Of a stretch of 64,000 bases of DNA, positions 8,699 to 20,055 are shown piece by piece (positions within the stretch are counted from its first letter, which is position 1; the number at the start of each line of letters is the position of its first letter). The stretch is from positions 38,541 through 102,540 of the forward strand of contig JAUHYC010000008.1 of assembly GCA_030426685.1 (NCBI GenBank). Reading direction: 5' to 3'. Origin of the DNA: Alphaproteobacteria bacterium (GTDB lineage Bacteria > Pseudomonadota > Alphaproteobacteria > Rhodobacterales > Rhodobacteraceae). The position numbers and the translations under genes were made by a program. The notes under the pieces are model-generated. The model was given only the letters and a program-made list of their open reading frames with translations. It ran no database searches and was not told where the DNA came from.

Positions 8699-10162
8699 AT
8701 GAAGGACCAGAGGGTGTCTGAGACCGAGATCAGAAACGAAGGCATGCGGATCGGCGGCGAGATCGTCTTTACCGACGAGACCGTGCCGGTGCGCTACCCC
8801 TACACCAATGAGGTGGTCGGCCATGTCCCTGCGGGCCAGGCCGAGCACGCCCGCAAAGCCTTCGAGATTGCAGCGGCTTACACGCCGAAGCTCACCCGCT
8901 ATGAGCGCAGCCAGATCCTGCAGCGGGCCGGAGAGCTGATCGGCGAGCGCCGCGAATATCTGGCCAAATGGCTGGTGCTGGAGCTGGGCATCTGCCACCA
9001 GCACGCCATCTACGAGACCAGACGCGCGCAGGATGTCTATCAGTTTGCCGCGGCCGAGGCGCTGAAGGATGATGGCGAGATCTTCTCGTGTGATCTGACC
9101 CACAATGGCAAGGCGCGCAAGATCTTCACCACGCGCGAACCGGTGGGCGCGATCAGCGCGATCACCCCGTTCAACCACCCGCTGAACATGGTCAGCCACA
9201 AGATCGCGCCGTCGATTGCATCCAACAACTGCATGGTGTGCAAGCCGACCGAGCTGACGCCGCTGACCTGTCTGACGCTGGCCGATATCCTCTATGAGGC
9301 CGGCCTGCCGCCCGAGATGTTCCAGGTGGTCACCGGCTGGCCGCAGGACATTGGCGAAGAGATGATCACCAATGAGAATATCGACATCATCACCTTCACC
9401 GGCGGTGTGCCGGTGGGCAAGATGATCGCGGCCAAGGCGGTGTACAAACGCCAGGCGCTGGAGCTGGGCGGCAATGACCCGCTGATCGTTCTGAACGATC
9501 TCAACGACGCCGATCTGGACAAGGCCGCGGCCATTGCCGTGGCGGGCGCCACCGGCAATTCGGGCCAGCGCTGCACTGCGATCAAGCGCATTCTGGTGCA
9601 GGAAAGCGTGGCCGACCGCTTCGTGCCGCTGGTGCTGGAGAAGGCGAAGAAGATCAGGTTCGGCAACCCGCAGGACCCCGAGACCGAGCTGGGCTGCGTG
9701 ATCCATGACACGGCGGCGGAACTGTTCGAAAACCGCGTTTACAGGGCCGAGAAAGAAGGGGCCGAAATCCTCTACCACCCCGGCCGTCAGGGCGCACTGC
9801 TGCCGCCCATCGTGGTCGACAAGGTGCCCCATGGCAGCGAATTGGTGATGGAGGAAACCTTTGGCCCCATCATCCCCATCGTCCGCGTTCCGGACGATGA
9901 CGCGGCGGTCATGGCGATCTCGAACTCGACCGAGTTCGGTTTGTCTTCAGGCGTTTGCACCAACAACCTCAACCGCGCCATCGCCTATATCAACGGGCTG
10001 AACGTGGGCACCTGCAACATCTGGGAACAACCCGGATACCGCATCGAAATGTCCCCCTTCGGCGGCATCAAAAACTCAGGAAACGGCGTCAAAGAAGGCG
10101 TCATCGAAGCCATCAAGTTCTTCACAAACCTCAAAACATACTCAATACCATGGCCAAAATAA
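8699..10162 (+). CDS. phnY: Phosphonoacetaldehyde dehydrogenase
   Basis: NAD-dependent aldehyde dehydrogenase (487 residues) that oxidises phosphonoacetaldehyde to phosphonoacetate, linking PhnW to PhnA. Landmarks are [17 protein letters not shown], the cofactor-site [10 protein letters not shown], the general-base context [12 protein letters not shown], and the catalytic Cys in [12 protein letters not shown]. It starts 3 bp after phnA ends, so phnW-phnA-phnY form one operon, closed by a strong terminator at 10181. The substrate call rests on the operon; the fold alone would only give an aldehyde dehydrogenase. Confidence 0.93.
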   Translation: MKDQRVSETEIRNEGMRIGGEIVFTDETVPVRYPYTNEVVGHVPAGQAEHARKAFEIAAAYTPKLTRYERSQILQRAGELIGERREYLAKWLVLELGICHQHAIYETRRAQDVYQFAAAEALKDDGEIFSCDLTHNGKARKIFTTREPVGAISAITPFNHPLNMVSHKIAPSIASNNCMVCKPTELTPLTCLTLADILYEAGLPPEMFQVVTGWPQDIGEEMITNENIDIITFTGGVPVGKMIAAKAVYKRQALELGGNDPLIVLNDLNDADLDKAAAIAVAGATGNSGQRCTAIKRILVQESVADRFVPLVLEKAKKIRFGNPQDPETELGCVIHDTAAELFENRVYRAEKEGAEILYHPGRQGALLPPIVVDKVPHGSELVMEETFGPIIPIVRVPDDDAAVMAISNSTEFGLSSGVCTNNLNRAIAYINGLNVGTCNIWEQPGYRIEMSPFGGIKNSGNGVKEGVIEAIKFFTNLKTYSIPWPK

Positions 10163-10180
10163 TATAACAGCATGGAACAT

Positions 10181-10209
10181 ACGGGGCTCCGAATTGGAGC
10201 CCCGTTTTT
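10181..10209 (+). terminator. Intrinsic terminator after phnY
   Basis: Perfect 10-bp stem (ACGGGGCTCC / GGAGCCCCGT) with a 5-base loop and a run of five T. It ends the phn operon and, being symmetrical, may also serve the convergent tex gene. Confidence 0.9.
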
Positions 10210-10249
10210 CATGGTCTGACTGCGAAATCGCTGACCGCTGGCTGGTGGA

Positions 10250-12565
10250 TTATCGGGATTTGAAGGCATCCCGCAGCGCATCGCCAAAGGCGCTGTTTTG
10301 ATTGGATTGCCTCGCCTTTGCAGCCTTTGGTACACCCGGTGAAGCGGATTTTCGGGGCCCACGTGACGCTTTATCTTCGCGCGCAGACGCACCCCCATCT
10401 TTGCGCATTGTCAGCCCGATGCGCTTTCGTGTTACATCAACCTCGACCACGCGCACCTTTACGACCTGACCGGTTTTGACCACCTCATGGGGGTCTTTCA
10501 CGAACCGGTCGGCCAATTGGCTGACATGAACCAACCCATCCTGATGGACGCCGATATCGACGAAGGCTCCGAATGCGGCGACATTTGTCACTGTCCCCTC
10601 CAGAACCATTCCGGGCTTCAGATCCGTGATCTCTTCCACGCCATCGGTGAACGAGGCCGTCTTGAAACTGGGTCGTGGATCTCGGCCGGGTTTTTCCAGT
10701 TCGGTAAAGATGTCACGCACCGTAGGCAGACCGAATGTGTCGTCGACAAACTGTTCTGCGCGCATCCCCTTCAAGGCGCCTTCATGCCCCATGATCTGTC
10801 GGATATCGCGCCCACAGGCAGCCACCACGCGACGCGCGACGTCATAGGCTTCGGGGTGAACCGAGGATGCATCCAAAGGTTCCACCCCATCGCGGATACG
10901 CAGGAATCCCGCGCATTGCTCAAAGGCGCGAGGCCCGAGACGGGCAACTTTAAGCAAGTCCTTGCGTGAAGAAAAAGCGCCGTTGATGTCGCGATGGGTG
11001 ACGATGGCTTCGGCCAAGCCTGGCCCAAGACCCGAGACATGAGCCAACAGGGGGGCCGAGGCAGTGTTCAGGTCAACGCCAACCGCATTCACCACATCCT
11101 CGATCACCGATTCCAGAGACTGGGACAATCTGTGCTGATCGACGTCATGCTGATATTGGCCGACACCGATGCTTTTGGGTTCGATCTTCACCAATTCGGC
11201 CAGCGGGTCCTGCAGCCGACGGGCAATCGACACCGCCCCCCGTAACGAGACATCCAGATCGGGAAACTCGCGCGCCGCCAGTTCCGAGGCGGAATAGACA
11301 GATGCGCCAGCCTCGGACACAACAACCTTGGTGGGCGCTTTGACCGTTTTGGGCAAAAGAGCCAATGTATCGGCCACCAACCTTTCAGTCTCACGGCTGG
11401 CGGTGCCATTGCCGATGGCAATCAGTTCAATCTTATGTGCGGCCACAAGGTTCAGGATCGAGGCCTGCGCACCGCGCAGATCATTCTTGGGCTGGAATGG
11501 GTACAGCGTTTCCGTTGCCACAACCTTGCCTGTTGCATCCACGACCGCCGCTTTGACACCTGTGCGGATGCCCGGATCCAGACCCAGCGTCGGTCGCGCA
11601 CCGGCTGGCGCGGCAAAGAGCAAATCTTTGAGGTTGCGCGAAAAAACCTGAATTGCCTCGTCTTGTGCGCGACTGCGCAAATCTGCCATCAATTCAACCA
11701 TCATCGACAGGGACAGTTTTACCCGCCAGGTCCAGCCTGCAACTTTGCGCAGCCATTTGTCACCGAGTGCGTCACCACGGGTTTGCAGATGTGCAGCCAC
11801 CATCGCCTCGGCGCGTGCTGCTCCAACCTCGGGTTCAGGGGCGATATCAAGTGTTACGATGCCTTCCTTCGACGCACGCAACATTGCCAATGCGCGGTGC
11901 GAAGGGGTTTTGGACCACGGTTCCGAATGATCGAAATAGTCGCTGAACTTTGCCCCTTCCTGCTCCTTTCCTTCGACCACCTTGGAGGTCAGAACCGCCT
12001 CACGCTGCATGAAGTTGCGCAACTCACCCAGCAAAGCGGCGTTCTCGGTCAGCCGCTCAGTGATGATGTCGCGCGCACCGTTCAGCGCATCTTTGGCTGT
12101 CGGAACAGCCTCAGCCAGATACCCGTTGGCCAGCGTCTCTGGGTCTGCTGAGCGATCAGCCAGAATCGCGTCTGCCAGAGGTTCAAGCCCGTTTTCGCGG
12201 GCGATCATGGCCTTGGTCCGACGCTTGGGTTTGTATGGCAGATAGATGTCCTCCAGCTGTGCCTTGGTCTCTGCCTGAGCGATGGACTTCACCAGATCGT
12301 CAGTGAGTTTTCCCTGATCCTTGATCGAACTCAAAATGGCCTCACGCCGGGTTTCAAGCTCACGCAAATAGGACAGGCGGTCGGAAAGGGTACGCAGTTG
12401 CGTGTCATCCAACCCACCCGTCACCTCTTTGCGGTAGCGGGCGACAAAAGGCACCGTTGCGCCCTCGTCCAGCAGCTTGACCGCAGCCCCGACTTGTTCG
12501 GGGCGGGCGTTGATCTCGGTGGCGATGGTGCGGGCGATGCGGTCCAAAGGGGCCTCCTGACACAT
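10250..12565 (-). CDS. tex: Tex-family RNA-binding transcription accessory protein
   Basis: Conserved cytoplasmic nucleic-acid-binding protein (771 residues) implicated in transcription regulation and toxin expression in other bacteria. The order is an N-terminal Tex helical domain ([17 protein letters not shown]), a YqgF/RNase H-like core ([17 protein letters not shown]), helix-hairpin-helix motifs ([18 protein letters not shown]), then a C-terminal S1 domain around residues 650-720 ([19 protein letters not shown]). A Ser/Ala/Lys-rich tail follows. Length matches the family. It stands alone, convergent with phnY. Confidence 0.95.
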   Translation of the reverse strand: MCQEAPLDRIARTIATEINARPEQVGAAVKLLDEGATVPFVARYRKEVTGGLDDTQLRTLSDRLSYLRELETRREAILSSIKDQGKLTDDLVKSIAQAETKAQLEDIYLPYKPKRRTKAMIARENGLEPLADAILADRSADPETLANGYLAEAVPTAKDALNGARDIITERLTENAALLGELRNFMQREAVLTSKVVEGKEQEGAKFSDYFDHSEPWSKTPSHRALAMLRASKEGIVTLDIAPEPEVGAARAEAMVAAHLQTRGDALGDKWLRKVAGWTWRVKLSLSMMVELMADLRSRAQDEAIQVFSRNLKDLLFAAPAGARPTLGLDPGIRTGVKAAVVDATGKVVATETLYPFQPKNDLRGAQASILNLVAAHKIELIAIGNGTASRETERLVADTLALLPKTVKAPTKVVVSEAGASVYSASELAAREFPDLDVSLRGAVSIARRLQDPLAELVKIEPKSIGVGQYQHDVDQHRLSQSLESVIEDVVNAVGVDLNTASAPLLAHVSGLGPGLAEAIVTHRDINGAFSSRKDLLKVARLGPRAFEQCAGFLRIRDGVEPLDASSVHPEAYDVARRVVAACGRDIRQIMGHEGALKGMRAEQFVDDTFGLPTVRDIFTELEKPGRDPRPSFKTASFTDGVEEITDLKPGMVLEGTVTNVAAFGAFVDIGVHQDGLVHVSQLADRFVKDPHEVVKTGQVVKVRVVEVDVTRKRIGLTMRKDGGASAREDKASRGPRKSASPGVPKAAKARQSNQNSAFGDALRDAFKSR

Positions 12566-12716
12566 AGTTGGACGACCGTCTTAGCCAGAGGTGCGCGTTA
12601 GGGGAAGAGCCTTTGGAATTTTGGAAAAGCTCCCTGCACAAATTCTGCACAACCCATGCGCGATGATCTGCACCAGCAATGGTCAAACAGAGGCTGCACA
12701 AAACAGGAGCAGTGAA

Positions 12717-14186
12717 ATGGGACAGTTTGTCGTACGCGGGGTTCCGGCCTCGGTTCTGCAGGATAGTTGGTGGTTTGATTCCCCGGATCGTGAACAAAAC
12801 AAAAGGGACGGCACATCGGGTCCGCGAAGGCGGCAGGCAGTCGGAGGGCTGGTCATTTTGGTGGCCCTGGCGGATGTGTTGTTTCTGGACTTCGCCCCGG
12901 GAATTTCACTTGCGGTGTTTGCGTTGGCGGTCGCGGGTGTTATCTGGCTGCTTCTGCGCAGACAAACGGGACTGATCGGACCGGGGTTGTTGTTGGTTCT
13001 AAGCGCGCTGCCAGTTGTGGAATACGTGCAGGCCCTGTCCGTTGCCTTTCTAATGGGTGGTTCGGCCGTCGCGCTGTGCTGGGTGGTTCTGGGCCGGAGC
13101 GAGGGTGCGGCGTTGCGCAGATTGGTGACTCTGTATCCGTTTCTTGCCATCCGGCACGCAATTGAAGCTGTTCGGCAGAGCCACATTACGTCGCGGACCG
13201 ATGGAGCCGTATTTCATATCCTACGCGCGTGGGGGTTTCCAACTGGCGGGGCGCTTGTGCTGATGGCGCTCATGTTGTCGGCCAACCCTGTTCTGTCAGA
13301 CTGGGCCGATCGAATCTGGCGTTTCGATATCCGGCTCGACCGCATGCTGTTTTGGTTGGGCGCCGCTGTCATGATCTGGCCGGTTCTGGCGGTTTCGGTG
13401 CAGCCTGAACTGCTGGCCCCTCGTGCCGGACCGGCAAGGATGTGGGACCTGCCCGGACTTGGGTTGAATGCCGGATCGGTCGCCAACGCCTTGATCACAT
13501 TCAACATGCTTCTGGCGATTCAGACCGGCATGGACGTCTTGTTCTTATGGGGCAGCGCAGATCTGCCTGACGGGATGAGCTACGCAGAGTATGCCCATCG
13601 GGGGGCTTATCCTCTGTTGGCCACCGCTTTGCTGGCCGGAGCATTTGCATTGGCTGCGCGTCCCTTTCTGGCAGAACAGCCGGGGCTGACCCGCTGGATG
13701 ATGCTGTGGCTGGCGCAGAACGTGTTGCTGGTCATCTCCTCGCTGATGCGCTTGTCGCTTTATGTCGACGCTTACGGGCTGACATATTTGCGGGTTCATG
13801 CCGCGATCTGGATGGCTTTGGTCGCTGCCGGTCTGTGCCTGACCGGTTGGCAGATATTGCAGGGCAAATCGAACAAATGGTTGTTGCTGCGATCCGCAAC
13901 ATTGGGGATCGGGGTGCTTTATGCCTGTTGCTTCATCAATTTCGCAGCCCTGATTGCGCGGGAAAATCTGCACCATCCGCAGCGCTATGATGAATACTAC
14001 GTCTGTCAACTTGGCCCGATGGCAGCGGCGGAGATCGCAGCCTCTCCACGTCTTACTGGCTGTTCGGTGCAGGGGCCTCAGATCAGCAACTGGCGCGAAT
14101 GGGGGTTTCGCGCAGATCGCGTGATCCGTAGTCTGAAGACCGAAATGACGCCGGAGATAGCTGATGAAAATCCTCGTCGTGGATGA
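12717..14186 (+). CDS. DUF4173/DUF4153-type polytopic membrane protein
   Basis: Integral membrane protein of about 489 residues with roughly ten or more hydrophobic segments, then a short soluble C-terminus with a YDEYYVCQLG motif. It matches what I recall of DUF4173-type proteins; the function of that family is not known. The ATG at 12717 is preferred because AGGAG (12705-12709) lies 7 bp upstream; a longer in-frame start at 12591 has no convincing RBS. Its end overlaps the response regulator start by 23 bp, so it is translationally tied to the two-component system and may be its sensor partner or target. Confidence 0.82.
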   Translation: MGQFVVRGVPASVLQDSWWFDSPDREQNKRDGTSGPRRRQAVGGLVILVALADVLFLDFAPGISLAVFALAVAGVIWLLLRRQTGLIGPGLLLVLSALPVVEYVQALSVAFLMGGSAVALCWVVLGRSEGAALRRLVTLYPFLAIRHAIEAVRQSHITSRTDGAVFHILRAWGFPTGGALVLMALMLSANPVLSDWADRIWRFDIRLDRMLFWLGAAVMIWPVLAVSVQPELLAPRAGPARMWDLPGLGLNAGSVANALITFNMLLAIQTGMDVLFLWGSADLPDGMSYAEYAHRGAYPLLATALLAGAFALAARPFLAEQPGLTRWMMLWLAQNVLLVISSLMRLSLYVDAYGLTYLRVHAAIWMALVAAGLCLTGWQILQGKSNKWLLLRSATLGIGVLYACCFINFAALIARENLHHPQRYDEYYVCQLGPMAAAEIAASPRLTGCSVQGPQISNWREWGFRADRVIRSLKTEMTPEIADENPRRG

Positions 14187-14841
14187 CGATCCCCGCCTGC
14201 GCGATCTGGTCTCAATCACATTGGAGCGTGCTGGCTATCAGGTCGTCACTGCGCGCGATGGCCAGATGGCGCTGACTCATGCGATGCGCGAAACACCGGA
14301 TCTGGTGGTGTTGGATGTAGGCTTGCCCGAACTCGATGGGCTTGAGGTCTGCCGCAAGCTACGCGCCCGCTCGGACGTTCCGATTCTGTTCCTGACGGCC
14401 CGCGATGACGAAATTGACCGGATATTGGGGCTTGAACTGGGGGCGGACGACTACGTGACCAAACCCTTCAGCCCGCGAGAACTGGTGGCGCGGATCAAGG
14501 CGATCCTGAAACGCAGTTCTGCCAGAGGTACAGCCACGGTCTTGCGCTACGGCCCGGTGGAGTTGGATGCGGCAGGGCATTCGGTGCGGGTCGACGGGGC
14601 CGCGCTGGCGCTGACGGCAACCGAGTTGTCGATCCTGCGTCAGTTGATGCAAACGCCCGAGGCAATCGTCTCACGCCCGCAATTGATCGATGCGATCTAC
14701 GGCGCGGGCAGTGCAGTGGCGGATCGGACGTTGGACAGTCATCTGCGGAACCTAAGGCGTAAACTGGCAGAACAGGGCTGGGGCAGCGCCATCGAAACCG
14801 TGCACGGCATCGGGTTGCGGATGGGCACATGGCCGGGCTGA
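14164..14841 (+). CDS. OmpR-family response regulator
   Basis: DNA-binding response regulator of 225 residues. The receiver domain has acidic pocket VVDDDPR, phospho-acceptor Asp in LVVLDVGLPELDGLE, Thr in LFLTARDDE and Lys in DDYVTKPF. A C-terminal winged helix follows (around TELSILRQLMQTPEAIVSR and DSHLRNLRRKL). It overlaps both the upstream membrane-protein gene and the downstream kinase gene, so the three form a tightly coupled operon. Target genes unknown. Confidence 0.94.
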   Translation: MKILVVDDDPRLRDLVSITLERAGYQVVTARDGQMALTHAMRETPDLVVLDVGLPELDGLEVCRKLRARSDVPILFLTARDDEIDRILGLELGADDYVTKPFSPRELVARIKAILKRSSARGTATVLRYGPVELDAAGHSVRVDGAALALTATELSILRQLMQTPEAIVSRPQLIDAIYGAGSAVADRTLDSHLRNLRRKLAEQGWGSAIETVHGIGLRMGTWPG

Positions 14842-15794
14842 GGCGCAAGTGGCGCCCCTCGCTGGGCTTTGTGCTGGGCGGAGGGCTGGCGGGCACGCTG
14901 GCCCTGTCCTTGCTGGGGCTGATTGCGCTGCGCTATCTAGCGCCTGAGATAGGGTTCCGAAATGCTGCGGCTCTGCTGACAGGTCTGATTGGGCTGGCGA
15001 CCGGAGTGCTGGGCTATTTGTTGGTCCGCCTGCTGTTGCGCCCGATTTCCGCGCTGGCCGCCTATTCGATGGCTGTCGACAGAGGCCAGCCCGCTGATCC
15101 CCCCGATCATTATGGTACGCAGGAACTGTCCAGGCTTGCCGGTTCTGTCCTCGGCATGGCAGAGACCCTGCAACGGCGCGAGGTCTCGATCCGCAGTTTT
15201 GCCGACCATGTCACGCATGAGTTGAAAACCCCGGTCACCGCAATCCGGGCGGCAGGCGAGCTGCTTGAAGAGGCCGATACGCTCTCGGATCAGGACCGGG
15301 CTCTGCTGCAGCAAATTCTGGGCGCGAGCGATCAGATGCAAACGCAACTGAGCGCATTGAACAGCGTCGCGGCCGCGCGAGTGACAGAGCATCATGGGGT
15401 GACCACCCTGAAGGATTTGGCTGGTGATCTGCGCGCCTCCTTTCCGGACCTGGAGGTGGAGTTTGAATCGGTCAGTCAACACCTGCCGCTTGCTGATACG
15501 GGCCTCAGCGTTGTCTTGCAGCAATTGTTGGACAATGCACGCCGCCATGGGGCGCAGAGGGTGACCTTGTCGGCCGCGCCCGGACGGCTGATCGTTCAAG
15601 ACAACGGTCCGGGTGTTTCCAAAGGCAACCGTGATCGCATTTTTACCCCCTTCTTCACCACCGCCCGCGAGAAGGGAGGTACCGGGATGGGCCTGACCAT
15701 CGCTGCGAGCCTGCTGAGCGCGCAAGGAGGGCGTATTTCTCTGGTGCCCAGTGATGTCGGAGCCCGATTTGAGATACTGTTTTCAAGGACTTGA
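14829..15794 (+). CDS. Sensor histidine kinase
   Basis: Membrane kinase of 321 residues, cognate to the regulator encoded upstream. Two N-terminal hydrophobic segments are separated by a very short loop, so there is little or no periplasmic sensor. A HAMP-like linker follows (RLLLRPISALAAYSMAVDRG), then the phosphorylation motif FADHVTHELKTPV, N-box LLDNARRHG, G1 DNGPGV and G2 GGTGMGLTI. The lack of a periplasmic domain suggests it senses through the membrane or through the DUF4173-type partner. Confidence 0.92.
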   Translation: MAGLRRKWRPSLGFVLGGGLAGTLALSLLGLIALRYLAPEIGFRNAAALLTGLIGLATGVLGYLLVRLLLRPISALAAYSMAVDRGQPADPPDHYGTQELSRLAGSVLGMAETLQRREVSIRSFADHVTHELKTPVTAIRAAGELLEEADTLSDQDRALLQQILGASDQMQTQLSALNSVAAARVTEHHGVTTLKDLAGDLRASFPDLEVEFESVSQHLPLADTGLSVVLQQLLDNARRHGAQRVTLSAAPGRLIVQDNGPGVSKGNRDRIFTPFFTTAREKGGTGMGLTIAASLLSAQGGRISLVPSDVGARFEILFSRT

Positions 15795-16289
15795 CGAGGG
15801 TTGTTAACTTTTAACGGGAAAACTGCGAGACACGAATACTGCATGCGTTAAATTACGCGTCGAATAACACGCATGAACTTGCGATGGTTGGCTACGACAA
15901 AGCGCTGTTGCTCGCCACCGATGCGACGAAAAGTTTGCCCGAACAACGCTGGGCACATGACAGGAAGCTTCAACTGGATATTGTGAATTCCAAGATTGTC
16001 GACGTCACCCTTGTCATTGCCGAATAAACGGCCAGCCGGTGTGACATGCGTCGGTTAGATCATCGTATCTTGGACCGGTCACGGTTCGATGCGTAGTTTT
16101 AGGTCCCGTGTCAATATGCGCGCCCAAACACGATTGATCCCAGGCCGATCCTCATTTATGGGAGGCCCTGTCAAATCAGAGTCACCCGTGGGGCGTCAAC
16201 GCTCCGTTACGGCTCGGTGCCAGTTTTGAACTATGGCACACACTCTTGGATCGCACGCCCCGAAAGGCTTTAAAAAAAGGTAAGGGAAT
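15795..16289. other. Intergenic region, kinase to icd
   Basis: This 495-bp spacer holds no clear gene. A 47-codon plus-strand frame at 15884-16027 is listed separately. The last 150 bp should contain the icd promoter. Just before the icd ATG is an AAGG-TAAGGGA stretch usable as an RBS. No convincing hairpin terminator was found after the kinase. Confidence 0.5.
15884..16027 (+). CDS. Possible small ORF or gene remnant (47 codons)
   Basis: An ATG-to-TAA frame with coding-like composition, starting MVGYDKALLLATDATKS and ending VTLVIAE. The frame stays open about 20 codons further upstream without another ATG, so it may be the 3' remnant of a decayed gene. No RBS is obvious and I do not recognise the family. 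It could equally be chance. Confidence 0.2.
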   Translation: MVGYDKALLLATDATKSLPEQRWAHDRKLQLDIVNSKIVDVTLVIAE

Positions 16290-18503
<2,214 letters not shown>

Positions 18504-18539
18504 AAACCGGGTTGAGTCGCGACTGTAAGAAATGTGGTG

Positions 18540-18569
18540 ATACCGGCCCTTCGGGGCCGGTATTTTTTT
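18540..18569 (+). terminator. Intrinsic terminator of icd
   Basis: Ten-bp GC-rich stem (ATACCGGCCC with its complement) capped by a TTCG tetraloop, then seven T residues. Confidence 0.93.
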
Positions 18570-18581
18570 GCCGTTGCAATA

Positions 18582-18616
18582 AGAAAAAGGCCGACCCCCA
18601 TAGCCAGCCTTTTTCT
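18582..18616. terminator. Second symmetrical hairpin with A/T tracts
   Basis: Perfect 10-base inverted repeat AGAAAAAGGC / GCCTTTTTCT around a 15-base loop. The A-run on one side and T-run on the other make it usable in both directions, as a backup terminator between convergent units. Confidence 0.55.
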
Positions 18617-18849
18617 GAGTGAGTGGTGGGGCTGACGCCTCACCGGTGCAGTTGAGTACATCCTACGCCTTTAACTCGTCCTGAATATTGGGGGATTCCC
18701 GTAGAGAGGCGGGAATTGCGGGCAAAAAAAGTGATTAATTGAGTAAATGTATAAACAATATGGTCAATACACTGTTTTGCCCGTTCTCAGGCCAGCGGCT
18801 GGAGGTGCAGCGCGATAGCGATCAGACCGCCCACGTAGGTGAACCGAAC

Positions 18850-18878
18850 AAAAAAAGGGCCAGTCCTGAGACCGGCCC
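18850..18878 (-). terminator. Intrinsic terminator of the LysM/kinase gene cluster
   Basis: Read on the minus strand: a GGGCC/GGCCC stem extended inward by three pairs past one mismatch, a CTGA-type loop, then seven T. It lies 27 bp beyond the stop of the last gene of the minus-strand cluster. Confidence 0.8.
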
Positions 18879-18904
18879 CAAAATTGGTCTGATCGACCGA
18901 GGGA

Positions 18905-20011
18905 TTAGTTGGATGCGGCGTTCAGCTTCTCATTTTGCTCGCGCAGTGTGTCCGAGATAATTGCGTACCATTCGCCGGATTCGCGCATTTCGATCAGGCC
19001 CTTGTTCATCATCGCGATATATTCGCGCGCGAACGGATTGGTGCGATGTGCAAGGAAGCTCATCGAGGACAAAGTAGAGACATACGGGTTTTCAACGATG
19101 TCCGCAGAGGTCAAACCCATGTCTCTCATCGTAGACGCAAACAGATCAACTTCGAATGCCGCAACATCCGCTGTACCAGTGAGTACGGCATCAAGGCACT
19201 CACGAGCCGAGTTGGGCTGAACCACGGTTGTGTTGTCTCGGTTCAGTCCTTGCTCTTCCAGCACTACCATGCTCCAGCCGGCCATACGGCAAATGGTTGA
19301 ACCTTCAAGGTCTGAAAAATCCGTAGCTTTTGCGTATTCGCTTTCAGGCAAAGTAAAGAAGCCGCCGACGATATCGTATACCGGAACGGAAGCAACAAAC
19401 TGCGTGCAACGGGCTTCAGTCTCTGCAGACCACTCATAAGAGCGGTTGGTGCAATCCGGTACGGTCCACGCGATTGAGATATCAAACGCGCCCAGCGGCA
19501 ACAGCGTGTCCAGATGCGAGCTCCAGTCATCTACAAAGCTGACCGAGAAATCGCGGCTGTTACCAGCGCGCTGAAGGCTGGTGGTCGCCAGACGTGTCAT
19601 GATGCCACCGCCGCTCAGCGTTTCCGTTGTAAACGGCTCCCAACCGTTGCCTGCCACCATCTTGATCGGTGGCGCATAGACATTTGAACGTTTGACACTC
19701 GCCGCACGCTTTTCTTCCGCCGCAATCAGTTCCTGTGCGCTCTGGCCGTTGGGCAGGCTGCCATCCTCACAAGGAAGGGCTAGAACCAGGCCAGTTTCAA
19801 GCGAACCGGGGTTGGTGATTGCATTGCGGTTCGCGTTGAAGATCGGCTGATAGTTCGAGGTGCCATAGGCGGCGATGGCGATGGTTGCCAACGTGTCACC
19901 ATCCTGAACGGTATAGTTAGAGCAGGCCTCTTGCGCGGCGGCGGCACCGGCGCTCAGGGCGGTGAAAGCTGATGCCGACAGTACTGCTTTCTTCAGTTTC
20001 TTGTTAATCAT
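18905..20011 (-). CDS. Secreted LysM plus solute-binding-domain protein (short paralogue)
   Basis: Predicted periplasmic protein of 368 residues: signal peptide (cleavage around AGAAAAQEA), one LysM domain (YTVQDGDTLATIAIAAYG to near residue 80), then a family-3 periplasmic-binding-like domain (about 110-360). LysM modules bind peptidoglycan; the second domain normally binds small ligands. The ATG at 20011 follows GGAGG by 8 bp and is preferred to a GTG two codons earlier. It is a paralogue of the gene just upstream but lacks the coiled-coil linker. It is the last gene of the kinase cluster. Best guess: a wall-anchored ligand sensor rather than a transporter component, since no permease is nearby. 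Confidence 0.82.
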   Translation of the reverse strand: MINKKLKKAVLSASAFTALSAGAAAAQEACSNYTVQDGDTLATIAIAAYGTSNYQPIFNANRNAITNPGSLETGLVLALPCEDGSLPNGQSAQELIAAEEKRAASVKRSNVYAPPIKMVAGNGWEPFTTETLSGGGIMTRLATTSLQRAGNSRDFSVSFVDDWSSHLDTLLPLGAFDISIAWTVPDCTNRSYEWSAETEARCTQFVASVPVYDIVGGFFTLPESEYAKATDFSDLEGSTICRMAGWSMVVLEEQGLNRDNTTVVQPNSARECLDAVLTGTADVAAFEVDLFASTMRDMGLTSADIVENPYVSTLSSMSFLAHRTNPFAREYIAMMNKGLIEMRESGEWYAIISDTLREQNEKLNAASN

Positions 20012-20055
20012 GTCCACTTCCTCCAGACTTTTGTTTTGTCAGGCCTTAGGGGGCC

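Larger units (their letters stand above)
18504..18904. other. Intergenic region with three hairpins between convergent genes
   Basis: This 400-bp spacer separates icd from the minus-strand LysM/binding-protein gene. It contains the icd terminator (18540), a second A-tract/T-tract hairpin (18582-18616) and a minus-strand terminator (18850-18878). Between 18620 and 18845 I see no convincing gene. Confidence 0.6.

Noticed and set aside
7253..9832. 859-codon open frame on the minus strand opposite phnA and phnY
   Set aside because: It is the mirror of strong GC-ending codon bias in phnA/phnY. The product is low-complexity, rich in His, Arg, Gln and Gly, with no recognisable domain.
18739..18960. 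73-codon plus-strand frame between icd and the LysM gene
   Set aside because: It runs through a minus-strand terminator and into a real minus-strand gene.
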